64,000 nucleotides of DNA from Agrobacterium cavarae (GTDB taxonomy: Bacteria > Pseudomonadota > Alphaproteobacteria > Rhizobiales > Rhizobiaceae): NCBI RefSeq assembly GCF_004310285.1, contig NZ_SISF01000032.1, positions 62,001 through 126,000 of the forward strand, written 5' to 3'. Within the stretch, counting starts at the first letter, position 1. Each line of letters starts with the position of its first letter. Of the stretch, positions 31,115 through 44,233 are shown piece after piece. Both the position numbers and the translations under genes were made by a program. The notes under the pieces were generated by a model. It ran no database searches. It had not been told where the DNA came from and saw only the letters and a program-made list of their open reading frames with translations.

Positions 31115-33100
31115 TCAGAACTCTTCCCACTCGCTCTTCATGGCCACCGCTGCATTGCCGCGGTATGGCGATACGGTCGGCCTCCTCACTGGCGCATGAT
31201 GCTGGGAGTTCGCTGCTGTCTGCGCCGGTGCAGTTGGACTGCTCCCCGTCTTGAAGCGGGCCACGAGATTGCTGAGGTTGACTGCCTCGTCAGCAAGCTT
31301 GCTGGTCGCCGCTGTGGATTGCTCTACCATCGCCGCGTTCTGCTGGGTCGTCTGATCAATCTGATTGACGGCGCCGTTCACTTCGCTGAGGCCGGTGGAC
31401 TGCTCTTTCGAGGCGGTGGCAATCGAATGAACATGTTCATCGATTTTCCCGACATGGTCCCGGATCGCTTCCAGCGCCCCACCGGTCTCTGTCACGAGCG
31501 ATACGCCGGCAGTCACCTCATTGCGGGATCTGACGATCAGCGTCTTGATGTCCTTCGCCGCTGTTGCTGACCGTTGGGCAAGCTCCCGCACTTCCTGCGC
31601 CACGACAGCAAAGCCCTTACCAGCCTCGCCGGCACGGGCGGCTTCCACACCCGCATTCAATGCCAGAAGATTTGTCTGGAAGGCGATCTCGTCAATGACA
31701 TTGATGATGTTGCCAATCTCATTGGATGCCTGCTCGATGCGCCCCATAGCCGAGACGGCGTTCCTGACGACATTGCTCGATTGTTCGGTGCTCTGGCGGG
31801 CCTGCGCAACCATTTCGGAGGCTTCGCTCGAGCGGGCGGTGGAGTTCTTCACGGCCGACGTGATTTCCTCGAGTGCCGCTGCCGTCTCTTCAAGCGAAGC
31901 CGCCTGCTGTTCGGTGCGTTTCGACAAGTCGTCAGAGGCGATGCGCAGCTCGCCCGCCCCGCTCCTGATCATGTCGATTGCGGAACGGACCTCCATCATC
32001 ACGGAGCGAAGGCTGTCCATCGTTGCGTTGACGTTGCGCTGCAGTTCGAGAAACACACCACGGAAATCACCCTGCATCGATTCCGTCAGGTCGCCATCCG
32101 CAAGCGCCGCAACCACGCGGTTGGTTTCTGCCACACCGCGGTCGACCGATGTGACCAGTTCGTTGACGCTGAGCGCGAAGCGATTGAGGTCCGGGTTCTC
32201 ATAACGCTTGCTGATGCGAGCGGAGAAATCACCCGCAACCGCAGAAGAGACGACTTGGGCGATATTGCTCTGTAGATCCGCATTCTGCTCCTGGAGTGCG
32301 GCCTCCTGAGCCGCAAGATCACGAACCCTCACTGCATTTTCTTTGAACACCAGAACAGCTCTGGCCATATCACCGACCTCGTCCTTATTGTCGGTGTAGG
32401 GGATCGCGACGGACAAATCACCGTCCGCCAGCGTCTTCATGCAATCGGTGGTTCTGGTAATCGGCGTCGCAATGGCCCGGCGGCCAAAGAAGGCGGAGAC
32501 GATCATCAGCAGAACCATGAGGCCTGAGAGAATGATGGTAATCGTGGACGCAAGCGCCTGAAGCTGCCGGCGTTCTTCATTGGCCGCCTCCGATCTCGCT
32601 TTCGCGTCATTGACGATCTCATCAGCCAGCGATGCCAGTTCAGCGCTCGCATTTTTCAAGGGAGGAAGCTGCTGAGAGATATCGGCGTTTGCGGCACGAT
32701 CGGTCGCGAGCTTTCCGACGTCAGCGCTGTATTTTGCGAGCACGTCGGAAATTTTCTGAGCGCCTTCCTTATTGCTGGAAGCAACCATCGCGGCTGTTCC
32801 AAGCTCAAGATATTTGACTGCCGACTCATGGCGTTTTGTCGTGTAGTTCTGCGCGTCTTTCAGTTCAGTCGGCGTTGACGCTAACCTTATGTCTGCCACA
32901 CCGATTTCCATGCCTCGCAGCGAGGCCTTCATGTCCACCATGTTGCGGGCGAGGTCAGCCTGAACGCGCCCCTTTGAGACAGCGGCGTCCACGGATTGAG
33001 AGAGAAACCAGCCCGTCACCGAAGCAGTCAGAACAAGGACAACGCCCGTACCTGACATGAGGGCGAGTTTGGTACGAATGCGGGAAAAATCCAACGCCAT
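31115..33100 (-). CDS. Methyl-accepting chemotaxis protein with CheR-docking tail
   Basis: The 661-residue chemoreceptor has an N-terminal membrane helix (residues about 12-34), a periplasmic helical bundle of about 150 residues, a second membrane helix near residue 195, two HAMP-like regions and a cytoplasmic signalling domain. The hairpin tip contains [20 protein letters not shown]. The C-terminus ends in EWEEF, which fits the tethering pentapeptide used by CheR and CheB. The ligand cannot be deduced. The start at 33100 is an ATG with GGGA upstream; an upstream in-frame TTG (33154) is less likely. Confidence 0.94.
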   Translation of the reverse strand: MALDFSRIRTKLALMSGTGVVLVLTASVTGWFLSQSVDAAVSKGRVQADLARNMVDMKASLRGMEIGVADIRLASTPTELKDAQNYTTKRHESAVKYLELGTAAMVASSNKEGAQKISDVLAKYSADVGKLATDRAANADISQQLPPLKNASAELASLADEIVNDAKARSEAANEERRQLQALASTITIILSGLMVLLMIVSAFFGRRAIATPITRTTDCMKTLADGDLSVAIPYTDNKDEVGDMARAVLVFKENAVRVRDLAAQEAALQEQNADLQSNIAQVVSSAVAGDFSARISKRYENPDLNRFALSVNELVTSVDRGVAETNRVVAALADGDLTESMQGDFRGVFLELQRNVNATMDSLRSVMMEVRSAIDMIRSGAGELRIASDDLSKRTEQQAASLEETAAALEEITSAVKNSTARSSEASEMVAQARQSTEQSSNVVRNAVSAMGRIEQASNEIGNIINVIDEIAFQTNLLALNAGVEAARAGEAGKGFAVVAQEVRELAQRSATAAKDIKTLIVRSRNEVTAGVSLVTETGGALEAIRDHVGKIDEHVHSIATASKEQSTGLSEVNGAVNQIDQTTQQNAAMVEQSTAATSKLADEAVNLSNLVARFKTGSSPTAPAQTAANSQHHAPVRRPTVSPYRGNAAVAMKSEWEEF

Positions 33101-33297
33101 AGCAGCGTCCCATTGACGAAAATTCACGATGACAGGACATGCTTTGTGGAGCAACGCGGGCGCGATTCATTCAGCCCGCAAGAGTAGAAGGAGACACGAA
33201 AGCAACCTATGGTCGCTCTCTATGTTTAATATAACGTTATTGTGAACGACTAAGAGTTCGCTGAAATAGAAAGCCTGGAAATTGGACGGAGGTCTGC

Positions 33298-34092
33298 TTA
33301 ATCAGCATCCCCGGAGGAGATGTTGCGTGCAAGTTGAATTGCGACGCGACGGTCATCCTCAGCGGCGACAGAGAAAGCCTGCTCCTGAAGGTTTTGTATC
33401 CACACACAGTTCGCGGCTGCGCATTTGTCCAGCGCGGCGGTCATGAAGGCCAGTCCTCGAACGGTCTGTCCTTCCTGGAACAGCAGATTGCCGAAGATCG
33501 ACATGGCGCCGGCATGACCGTGCTTGCGAGCCTGGTTCAGCCACTTCTTCGCCTGTTGTGCATCCGCACGACCGCCTTCGCCCGCGAGGATCATCTGGGC
33601 CAGTTGAAACTGCGCCTCGGCCACACCGAAGGTCGATGCGACCTGGAAATAAAGCTGGCGTGCCTGGCCAAGATCCATCTTCACAGGGCTGCCGGGAATA
33701 CCGTGCCGGTAATAATCGGCGAGAGACAGCAACGCATTGACGAAAAAGCCCGTGTCTTCCGAACCGGGCTCCACGCCCTGGCTGGCAATCTCGCTGTAAA
33801 TCTTGAAGGCTTCAAAGTCGTTCTTGGCGACGCCATCACCATAGGCGTACATATTGGCAAGAGCCCAGCGAGAGCCGGTATGACCCTTTTCAGCCGCGTA
33901 GCGATACGCCTCGACAGCATCTTCCTTCTTGCCATTCTTGTAGGACTTGAAGCCGAACTTGAAGAGATCGAAAGGGCCCGATTCCTTGGTAACGCCTGAA
34001 TTGATATCGAATGCCAGAACCGGCACTGAAAGCGATGCGAGCATCAGCCCCAGACATAGCGGTTTCAAAACGTTGATGTCACATCTCAGCAT
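33298..34092 (-). CDS. exoR: ExoR-type periplasmic regulator (Sel1 repeats)
   Basis: The 264-residue protein has a signal peptide (cleavage expected after VPVLA, residue 27) and tandem Sel1-like helical repeats such as WALANMYAYGDGVAKNDFEAFKIY. It closely resembles ExoR of Agrobacterium and Sinorhizobium. ExoR binds the ExoS/ChvG sensor in the periplasm and holds the ExoS-ChvI two-component system off, controlling succinoglycan, motility and the acid response. That role is family knowledge. It stands alone, with a long upstream region. Recognition rests on recalled similarity, not a search. Confidence 0.9.
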   Translation of the reverse strand: MLRCDINVLKPLCLGLMLASLSVPVLAFDINSGVTKESGPFDLFKFGFKSYKNGKKEDAVEAYRYAAEKGHTGSRWALANMYAYGDGVAKNDFEAFKIYSEIASQGVEPGSEDTGFFVNALLSLADYYRHGIPGSPVKMDLGQARQLYFQVASTFGVAEAQFQLAQMILAGEGGRADAQQAKKWLNQARKHGHAGAMSIFGNLLFQEGQTVRGLAFMTAALDKCAAANCVWIQNLQEQAFSVAAEDDRRVAIQLARNISSGDAD

Positions 34093-34555
34093 TTCAACGA
34101 ACTTCTCTCACTCTTCCCGCACATGGCGAAGGCGAACCTTACGTCCATAGCGGGCCGCGATCTCTCAACACACTGCGTCGTTCCGGCAACAGCTTTCAAT
34201 GTGCTGCCGGTGGTCCTGAGCGGTAATACATCAGCAATCTCATGAGCACAGGTATAAGCACCGTTTCCGGCAACATCACGGCGTCTGTTTGCCGTCTGGA
34301 CTCCACCAAACAAGCTTTGACGGGACCAACCCATCTTTACTTGCTTAAAGCCTGAATCCGCACCTGTTTTCACTTCCACCACTTCCGCAGCACCACTTTT
34401 GATGTCTGCATATTCTTCTATTCCCGCGCCGTCGACAGCACTCAAGCACATGCTTTGTGGCGGGAAATGGACAAATACGACCACATTCTTACGCTACGTG
34501 AAGGTTGCAGGAATTTGTTGCCAAATCGTCACAATATTGCCGATCGGCAACAAAA
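34093..34555. promoter_or_regulatory. Long upstream region of exoR
   Basis: About 460 bases between exoR and the FadL terminator hold no convincing gene. An open frame on the minus strand (34086-34484) overlaps the exoR start but has no family resemblance or good ribosome site. Its length suggests a sizeable regulatory leader for exoR, though no specific site was recognised. Confidence 0.35.
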
Positions 34556-34581
34556 AAACCCGGCCGAGAACGACCGGGTTT
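34556..34581 (-). terminator. Intrinsic terminator of the FadL-type gene
   Basis: An 8-bp stem (AAACCCGG at 34556-34563 with CCGGGTTT at 34574-34581) is followed on the minus strand by a run of T. It lies about 20 bases beyond the porin stop. Confidence 0.85.
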
Positions 34582-34602
34582 CAATTGAGTGTTTTTAGAG
34601 AG

Positions 34603-35832
34603 TTAGAACTTCACTTTTACCGATGTATTGATCGCAGCAACAACGTCATTGCCGTAGTCGTACGTCGCGTCGGTACCGTACGTGACACCGCCGCGCGTGA
34701 CCTGACCAGAACTACCGCTAGTCAGCACACCGACGGCCGCGCCCAGACGCCATTCAATATTATCTGTAACGGCATACTGAACGCCTGCACCAAGTGTCCA
34801 TGTGTCAGACGATGCGCCAATGCCGGTGCTTGTACCCCGGTCCCAGGTCACGCTAACAGCACCTGAAAGCTTATCGTTGAACTTATGGCCGATGCCGCCG
34901 CTTACAGTCCAGCCGTCCCTGTAGAGCAGATCGAGCGACGTGACACCCGTAGCAGGGCAGCCAAAAGCACCATTCTCTTCACAGAACCGAATAGACTGGA
35001 TCAAGCTCCAGTTAGTCCACTTTACCGAACCAAATGCCAGCCAGTCCGGAGCGATGCCACTTTGAAACTTCAGTTCCAAAGAATCTGGGGCCTCCGCAGA
35101 TCCTACGACGTTGAAGCGCCTGCCAGTAAAGGGGTTTACCACTGGAACCTGCGTAAGGTCGAGTGTTCCTGTAAGATCGTACTTCACCCTACTATTGTAA
35201 ACCAAGCTCGTTCGGAGCGCATATTCCGGAATTTCATAAGCAATACCAGCGCGCCATCCCCACGCCTCGTCCCCGAGGTCAAGTCTCCCGTTGCCTGCTG
35301 GAGGCGAACCAGGTCCGAGATACAGGACGTTTCGAGTCTTAAAGCCCTCGATCTCTTGATAGAAGCCGCCTCCAATAAATCGAAACTGACCAGGGCCTGC
35401 ATCAAACTTGTACGAACACGTCAGCCCGTAATTATCTGTCCGCAGTTTTGTTTCGATATTGCTTTGGGCGCCAGCCCAGTTTGATCCCGGATTGAGATGA
35501 GCTCCAAAAGGCTGTGAGTAATCGACCAAGCAGTCAACGTCGCCATAACTGCCTTTAAATCCCACATATGGAATCGCGTAATTTTCAGTATCGTCTGCAG
35601 TTGTAACGCCTCCCGGAAACGCATTACCAGCGGCCCCATCTCGCGCGTTTTTCAACTTTCTTTGGGGCGCGACGTAGGTGACCCCGGACTGAAACGTGAA
35701 GGGCGATGCGTCGAACAACTGGTCAATGTTATAACCGCCGCGCTCAAGGCCACCCGCAAATGCAGGCGTGACAGAAGTGATGCCGACAGCAAGGCACACC
35801 GCACCGTGTATAATTGAAACTCGTTTTGCCAT
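34603..35832 (-). CDS. FadL/OmpP1-family outer-membrane transporter
   Basis: This 409-residue protein has a signal peptide (cleavage expected after TPAFA) and then a beta-barrel pattern of alternating residues. Family traits are the ERGGYNIDQLFDASPFTF hatch region near the mature N-terminus and a C-terminal barrel strand ending in KVKF. FadL proteins carry long-chain fatty acids or other hydrophobic compounds across the outer membrane. The substrate here is not evident. The ATG at 35832 has GGGGAGAG immediately upstream. Codon use looks slightly more AT-rich than in neighbours. Confidence 0.87.
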   Translation of the reverse strand: MAKRVSIIHGAVCLAVGITSVTPAFAGGLERGGYNIDQLFDASPFTFQSGVTYVAPQRKLKNARDGAAGNAFPGGVTTADDTENYAIPYVGFKGSYGDVDCLVDYSQPFGAHLNPGSNWAGAQSNIETKLRTDNYGLTCSYKFDAGPGQFRFIGGGFYQEIEGFKTRNVLYLGPGSPPAGNGRLDLGDEAWGWRAGIAYEIPEYALRTSLVYNSRVKYDLTGTLDLTQVPVVNPFTGRRFNVVGSAEAPDSLELKFQSGIAPDWLAFGSVKWTNWSLIQSIRFCEENGAFGCPATGVTSLDLLYRDGWTVSGGIGHKFNDKLSGAVSVTWDRGTSTGIGASSDTWTLGAGVQYAVTDNIEWRLGAAVGVLTSGSSGQVTRGGVTYGTDATYDYGNDVVAAINTSVKVKF

Positions 35833-36181
35833 CTCTCTCCCCAATCAAAGGCAATGCAATGACTAGAAATTGAAATGCTTTGGAGAAAATGACAATGCAC
35901 CCCTGGTCTCAGCATCCGAGGTGACTTTGATCAAAGCTTTACGTGAATAATCGAAGTCAGACGAAAATCAGCGTCCAATCGAAATATTCTTCCAATCCGA
36001 GACCACCAAACGCCCAATTTAAGAAAATATTTGCCCTGCGGGTCACATGTGTGACCGCGACACAACATTCATAGTTTTCGCTCAAAAAAGTCCGATTTCT
36101 GTCACGTTCTGAGGAACTTGGTTGGGACCCAACGACGTGAGCCGTTTCTCGGCGACTCAACTAAGCTTGCCTGCCACGAGA
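35833..36181. promoter_or_regulatory. FadL-gene upstream region with two palindromes
   Basis: This AT-richer gap of about 350 bases carries no gene. It holds a perfect 16-bp palindrome, GGTCACATGTGTGACC (36041-36056), and a perfect 12-bp palindrome, CTTTGATCAAAG (35925-35936). The first has its arms in the opposite order from a CRP site. Either could be an operator for the porin gene, which is read leftwards. Confidence 0.45.
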
Positions 36182-36212
36182 ATAAAAAAAAGCGCCTCCG
36201 TTGAGAAGGCGC
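36182..36212 (-). terminator. Intrinsic terminator of valS
   Basis: A 6-bp GC stem (GCGCCT at 36192-36197 with AGGCGC at 36207-36212) is followed on the minus strand by eight T. It lies 25 bases after the valS stop. Confidence 0.85.
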
Positions 36213-36236
36213 CTTTTAGCTTGCGTCGACGTCAGA

Positions 36237-39164
<2,928 letters not shown>

Positions 39165-39270
39165 TTCCTGGCCTGAAATCTGGAGTTCTATTTTTGGTTT
39201 TTAAATAAGGATGGCAGGTTGAGAGTCAACAGCTGCCGACGCGGCATCAGGTGTATGCGTAACCGCTTTA

Positions 39271-42200
39271 TCATTGGAATTCGAATATCTGCCGGAAAAC
39301 GCCAGGCGCAATCAGCGACAAGGGGTTGATCTGCAACCGCGGCGTGGCCGTCGGACCCGTCAGTTTGAAGGTGATGCCGAGAAGACCACGGTCACGACCA
39401 TTGCCTAAAAAGATGCCGATGAACGGCAACTCGCCGAAGAGACGGTTGAGGCCATAGGCAGGCATGAAGGTCCCGGTCATATCGATATTGCCGTTCTGGT
39501 CCTTCAAAACGCCCTGGAAGGTCGCGCCAATCTGCTCGCCACGGACCACGCCGTTCTCCAATGCCACGACGCCGTTGACAACGACGACGCGAGCAAAGCC
39601 GCGCTGGAACTTCTCCGAACTGACATCGATGTTGCGCCGTACTGCCGCATTCAGACTGCGGCCATCCTGACCGGAGGGGGTCGCAACAATATCCTGCAGC
39701 TTGGCTTCATTGAGAACGGCGAAGTTACGTAGATCGAGCGAACCACTCCACGACGTGCCATTGGACGTGGTCATGACCAGATTTAACAGACCACCGCGGA
39801 TGCGGGTGTAGAGATTGGTGAAGCGGGCAAAGGCGCCGGCATCGCTACTGGTCAGATTGATCGTGCCACCATCGCCCTGGTTCGTGGTCTGCGCCACCAC
39901 GGCCTGACCGCGACCGGACACGCCCTTGAAATCCACCGAGCGCACCTTGCCATCCCTGACCCCAACGCTGGCGGTGACGTTGGATAGCGCCTCGTCATTG
40001 AAGCCATAGACCCGGTCGAGATCTGCCTTGATGTTGAGCGAGCCGAGATCGCCGCTTTGGGCCGTACCGGCGGACGCGCCAGAGGATCCGCTATCGGAAT
40101 TGCGCAGCTTGGCGATGATGGGCCTAAGATCAGCCGACTTGCCGTTGATATTGACCGTGTAGCTTCTTTTTGCCGCGGAAACGGAGATGGCATAATCATC
40201 TTGAGGCGACAATTGAAACCGGGAGAAATTGGCGGAGATCAAACCACTCTTGTCGAAAGCAAGGTCGCCAGCGGCGCCAAAGCCATCGCCCTTGAACGCC
40301 AGATCATGAATGCTGGTACGGCCGTTGACGGTCTCCATGCTGAAGGACGCATTCGCCTTGACGCCCACACCCTTCGTCCAGCCAAGCCCCGGCAGAACCA
40401 TGGAAGCATTGGAAAGATCAAGTTTCACATCCTGCCGGTCGGGATCGGTGCTGTCGATTTCGAGCAACGTCGTTCCGCCCAGCACACTGGAGAGTTCCGG
40501 TGCCAGCTTGGCAATCTGACCCGGCTCCAGCACCGCATTCAGCACCAGCTTTCGGCCCGCTGTGCTGGTCTTGCGAATGGGCTGGGTGAAATCGATGTTC
40601 ATCGCCACATCGTCGATCCGCCCCTTGCCGAGAAGATGCAGCGTCTCATTGTTGAGCTTCAGGCTGCCATTGACCGAAGAAACCTTGCGGTTGGAGATTG
40701 GCCGCGCCAGCGAAACGTCGTTGAGCGCCAGATCCGCCGTCCATACCGGATCGGGCGGAGACTGGCTTTTCAACAGGCCGACCCTCAGCTTGGCGTGGGC
40801 GGTCACATTTCCGGAGAAATCGCCGGGCTGAAATTCGGTGTCTCTCAACGCATTGATCGGCTGGAAGGACGCCAGTTCCGCAATACTGTCGGCCGATCCT
40901 TTGACGTTGAGATCGAGGTCGGCCATCAGCGGCTTGTCGTAAACATCGGCGATCGAGAAGCGGCTGTTTTCAAGTTCGAGACTGCGGTTCGATGGAAAGA
41001 AGGAGGTTGCTTTCGAGACGGTCACGTCGATCTTTTCGCCCACAAGCTCGAAATGAGCGTAAGCATCGCGAAGCGGTGGAATGTCACCGGCGACATTCAA
41101 GCGGGTGTTCTCAACATCGAATTTGATCTGCAATTCGCTGGCGGATAGCTCCAGCGGGCAGTTCGGTCCGCACATTCGACCAGCCGGGATGAACACGGCA
41201 ATGGAGCCGTTGCGCACCGTACCGCCAAACAGGTTGGCGATAACCCATGGCCGCGCCTTGTGCGCCATCCAGAACGGCCAAAGCTGCTTGACAGCCGTCG
41301 CCTCCATTTTCGGGATTTGCCCGCCAAAGCTGATTTCCGGAGACCCTTGTCCAAAATGGACCTTGAGTGAGCCCGCCATGTTGCCGAGCTGGCTTGAAAC
41401 ATAAAGGGACGGCACATTGATCTCGCGTGTGGTGCGGTCGAAGGTGCCGTCCGCCTTTAGATCGAATGTCACGGGCTCCTCGCCACCTGCATCGGCAACG
41501 GCCGTCGCATTGGGCAGATGGACGGAAAGATCGAACCCCTTGTCGTTGTCGAGGATTTTGGCCTGGATGGGCAGCGTTGTGCGGCCAAATTGTAGGTTCG
41601 AATTGTCGACCAGAACGGCCTTGCCGTCGAAATCGTAATGCGCATTGACCACACCACCGCTGACAGGCTGTGCTTCCCCACCGATATAGAGCTCACCGTT
41701 TCCAAGCGCGAAAGATAGATCGAGGGCCGGCTTTTCATTCTCGGCACCGCGGGCCGCAGCGATGTTGATGCCGGTCTTGACGTTGAGCCCCTGGTGCATC
41801 AGCCCTTCGTTATCGAACTGTTCCAGAAGGGGACCGATATCGAACCCATCGAGCCGAGCGGAGAAATTGTTGATGCGGCCATCGACAGCGGTGGCGGCGA
41901 GCGCCAATTCCGCAACCTGGCCGTTGAATGCCACATCGCCATCAAGCGTATAGCCTCCCTCGCCATCGGGAACGAGAGACAACTCGCTGAGATTGATGGT
42001 GCGCGGCTTGCCGTCGTCGCGCGGCGGCAAGCGGATCGCGATATCGGAAAGATCGATTTCCTCCGTGCCGCTGCGCTGGAAGGTCTGCGACAGGCGATCG
42101 AGATCGCCAAAGGCATTTTCCAAAAGCGCAGGGATCGCATCGATGCGAAGCTGCGCGAGATCGAAGGCCTGCCCCTTCGGCAACAGCGCGGTGTCGAGCT

Positions 42201-42672
42201 CCATTCCGTTGGCTTCCAGCGTGGCAATCGACACACGTCCGGTCAGCAACGCGACAGGATCGAGCGCCATGCCGATGGACCGCGCCCGGCTTAGGTGCTG
42301 CCCCGATTCGCTATCGGTAATATCGACATCCTGGGCGACCAGCGAAAGCCGTAGGCCAGAGGAAAAGCGAATTGCCGTGGAGCCTATGCGCGCTTGGTAG
42401 CGGGGACCGAGTGCCCGCTCCAAAGCCTGCTGCGCCTGGCTTGAGAGAACACTGTCTACTGAACCGGTTTCGACGGACAGAATGATACCGCCGATGGACA
42501 GGAAGGCGAGAATAAAGAGGGCAACAAAGACCTTTGCAAAGGCGCGCAGCGTGGAGCGCGGCGCCGGGCAGTGAACGATGATCGGGTCTTCCGCTTGCGC
42601 AGACGGTAAATCGTGCAACGGCACGATGTCTCGCTTGCTGAAACTGACCTTCTCCCCGCGAATTTCCGCCAT
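39271..42672 (-). CDS. AsmA/YhdP-like giant envelope protein (DUF3971)
   Basis: The 1133-residue protein has a short cytoplasmic N-terminus, one membrane helix near residues 45-70 (VFVALFILAFLSIGGIIL) and a very long periplasmic part of repeating beta strands, with AsmA-like motifs near the C-terminus (GNIDMTGTFMPAYGLN). Proteins of this group are bridge-like carriers thought to move phospholipid to the outer membrane, so that role is family-level inference. The ATG at 42672 has AGGGGACGG upstream; an in-frame TTG at 42711 is less likely. Confidence 0.85.
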   Translation of the reverse strand: MAEIRGEKVSFSKRDIVPLHDLPSAQAEDPIIVHCPAPRSTLRAFAKVFVALFILAFLSIGGIILSVETGSVDSVLSSQAQQALERALGPRYQARIGSTAIRFSSGLRLSLVAQDVDITDSESGQHLSRARSIGMALDPVALLTGRVSIATLEANGMELDTALLPKGQAFDLAQLRIDAIPALLENAFGDLDRLSQTFQRSGTEEIDLSDIAIRLPPRDDGKPRTINLSELSLVPDGEGGYTLDGDVAFNGQVAELALAATAVDGRINNFSARLDGFDIGPLLEQFDNEGLMHQGLNVKTGINIAAARGAENEKPALDLSFALGNGELYIGGEAQPVSGGVVNAHYDFDGKAVLVDNSNLQFGRTTLPIQAKILDNDKGFDLSVHLPNATAVADAGGEEPVTFDLKADGTFDRTTREINVPSLYVSSQLGNMAGSLKVHFGQGSPEISFGGQIPKMEATAVKQLWPFWMAHKARPWVIANLFGGTVRNGSIAVFIPAGRMCGPNCPLELSASELQIKFDVENTRLNVAGDIPPLRDAYAHFELVGEKIDVTVSKATSFFPSNRSLELENSRFSIADVYDKPLMADLDLNVKGSADSIAELASFQPINALRDTEFQPGDFSGNVTAHAKLRVGLLKSQSPPDPVWTADLALNDVSLARPISNRKVSSVNGSLKLNNETLHLLGKGRIDDVAMNIDFTQPIRKTSTAGRKLVLNAVLEPGQIAKLAPELSSVLGGTTLLEIDSTDPDRQDVKLDLSNASMVLPGLGWTKGVGVKANASFSMETVNGRTSIHDLAFKGDGFGAAGDLAFDKSGLISANFSRFQLSPQDDYAISVSAAKRSYTVNINGKSADLRPIIAKLRNSDSGSSGASAGTAQSGDLGSLNIKADLDRVYGFNDEALSNVTASVGVRDGKVRSVDFKGVSGRGQAVVAQTTNQGDGGTINLTSSDAGAFARFTNLYTRIRGGLLNLVMTTSNGTSWSGSLDLRNFAVLNEAKLQDIVATPSGQDGRSLNAAVRRNIDVSSEKFQRGFARVVVVNGVVALENGVVRGEQIGATFQGVLKDQNGNIDMTGTFMPAYGLNRLFGELPFIGIFLGNGRDRGLLGITFKLTGPTATPRLQINPLSLIAPGVFRQIFEFQ

Positions 42673-42847
42673 CCGTCCCCTGCCCGCTCCCGGAAATATC
42701 CTGAACCCCAAGCCAGGGCCTTTTCAGTTTGGCGGTTTCACCCTGCCATCCCGCTTGACTCGCCACAAGACTGGACGAAGCTGTTATTCGGTATATATCG
42801 AATACCTGCCCCCATGCTCAACAATCCGGGCAAAAGAAAGGTGAACC

Positions 42848-43315
42848 ATGGCAGAACTGACGATTGGCGACGAAGCACCCGATTTCCGTCTTCCCAGAAA
42901 CGGCGGTGGCGACATTTCTCTTTCCGATTTGAAGGGCAAAACGGTCGTCCTCTATTTTTACCCCAAGGATGACACATCCGGCTGCACGGCAGAGGCAATC
43001 GACTTCAGCGCACTGGGCGCACAGTTCGAAGCGGCAAATACCGTCGTCATTGGGATTTCGCCCGATTCGGTGAAGAGTCACGACAAGTTCGCCGCCAAGC
43101 ATTCGCTCACCGTGATGCTGGCCGCCGACGAAGACAAGAGCGCGCTGGAAGCCTATGGCGTCTGGAAGGAAAAAAGCATGTACGGCAAGAAGTACATGGG
43201 CGTAGAGCGCACCACCTTCCTCATTTCCCCGGACGGCAAGGTCGCAAAAATCTGGAGCAAGGTGAAGGTCCCAGGCCATGCGCAGGCAGTTCTCGATGAG
43301 GCAAAGGCGCTTTGA
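42848..43315 (+). CDS. bcp: Thioredoxin-dependent thiol peroxidase Bcp (PrxQ)
   Basis: This 155-residue peroxiredoxin reduces hydrogen and organic peroxides. The peroxidatic cysteine is C46 in DDTSGCTAEAIDF. It is the only cysteine, so the protein lacks the resolving Cys of many BCP enzymes and is a 1-Cys type. The gene is divergent from the AsmA-like gene and precedes the DUF455 gene. Confidence 0.94.
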   Translation: MAELTIGDEAPDFRLPRNGGGDISLSDLKGKTVVLYFYPKDDTSGCTAEAIDFSALGAQFEAANTVVIGISPDSVKSHDKFAAKHSLTVMLAADEDKSALEAYGVWKEKSMYGKKYMGVERTTFLISPDGKVAKIWSKVKVPGHAQAVLDEAKAL

Positions 43316-43339
43316 CCGGTCGAGTCTGATCCGGTGACC

Positions 43340-44161
43340 ATGCCATTCACGATGACATCACTCCGCGGCGCGGCAACCGAGGCCATCGCCACAGCCGATC
43401 TCGACCGGAAGACGGGATTGGCGCAGGACGCCGCGACCCGCTGGTTCGAGCGGCGTATCTCCTTGCGGTCACCGCTCGATCCCAAGCTGCCGGATCGCCC
43501 GGGACGACCTGAGAAGCCGGAACTTGTTCCACCAACCGCGGTCAAGCGACGGTCGCTTCACAGTGTGAAGGGCCGGATCGCTCTGTTGCATGCCATTGCC
43601 CATATCGAACTCAACGCGGTGGATCTCGCACTCGACATCGTTGCCCGCTACGCCAGCGAGCCTGTTCCGCATTCCTTTTTCGATGGCTGGATGCAGGTCG
43701 CTTTCGAAGAGGCGAAGCACTTCCGGCTGGTGCGAGATCGCCTGCGGGCGATGGGTGCGGACTACGGTGATCTTCCTGCGCATGACGGGCTTTGGCAGGC
43801 CGCGCACCAGACGCGCAACGACCTGACCGCAAGGCTTGCGGTCGTACCGCTCATTCTCGAAGCACGCGGTCTCGATGTCACACCCTCTCTCCAGGCCAAG
43901 ATGCGCGAGACCGGCGATCTTGAGAGCGCTGCCGTTCTCGACGTCATCTATAATGACGAAAAGGGGCACGTCGCGATCGGCGCGAAATGGTTCCGCTTCC
44001 TGTGCGCGCGGGAAAAGAAGGACCCTGCGGAAACATTCAAGCAACTGGTCAGGATCAACTTTCGTGGACCACTGAAGCCGCCCTTCAACGATCTCGCCCG
44101 CGCCGAGGCGGGTTTGACTCCGTCCTTCTATCGTTCGCTCACCGCTGTCAGCCAAAGCTGA
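43340..44161 (+). CDS. DUF455 ferritin-like di-iron protein
   Basis: This 273-residue, all-helical cytoplasmic protein has putative di-iron ligands on four helices: IAHIELNAVDLALD, FEEAKHFRLV, LILEARGLDV and YNDEKGHVAIG. DUF455 proteins resemble the tRNA hydroxylase MiaE, but no function is established here. The start is uncertain: GTG at 43334, ATG at 43340 and ATG at 43352 are all in frame, and none has a strong ribosome site. Confidence 0.85.
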   Translation: MPFTMTSLRGAATEAIATADLDRKTGLAQDAATRWFERRISLRSPLDPKLPDRPGRPEKPELVPPTAVKRRSLHSVKGRIALLHAIAHIELNAVDLALDIVARYASEPVPHSFFDGWMQVAFEEAKHFRLVRDRLRAMGADYGDLPAHDGLWQAAHQTRNDLTARLAVVPLILEARGLDVTPSLQAKMRETGDLESAAVLDVIYNDEKGHVAIGAKWFRFLCAREKKDPAETFKQLVRINFRGPLKPPFNDLARAEAGLTPSFYRSLTAVSQS

Positions 44162-44233
44162 GCGCGTTTGTAAAAGCTTCGTTAACCTTAACAAATTATC
44201 TTCCTCAGTGGACGACGAACCGCTGGAGCAGAA

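Noticed and set aside
34086-34484. 132-codon minus-strand frame overlapping the exoR start
   Set aside because: No family features, no ribosome site and overlap with exoR; treated as leader DNA.
36041-36056. CRP/FNR-type site
   Set aside because: The arms are TCACA then TGTGA, the reverse of the CRP order, and spacing does not fit FNR, so it was kept only as an unidentified palindrome.
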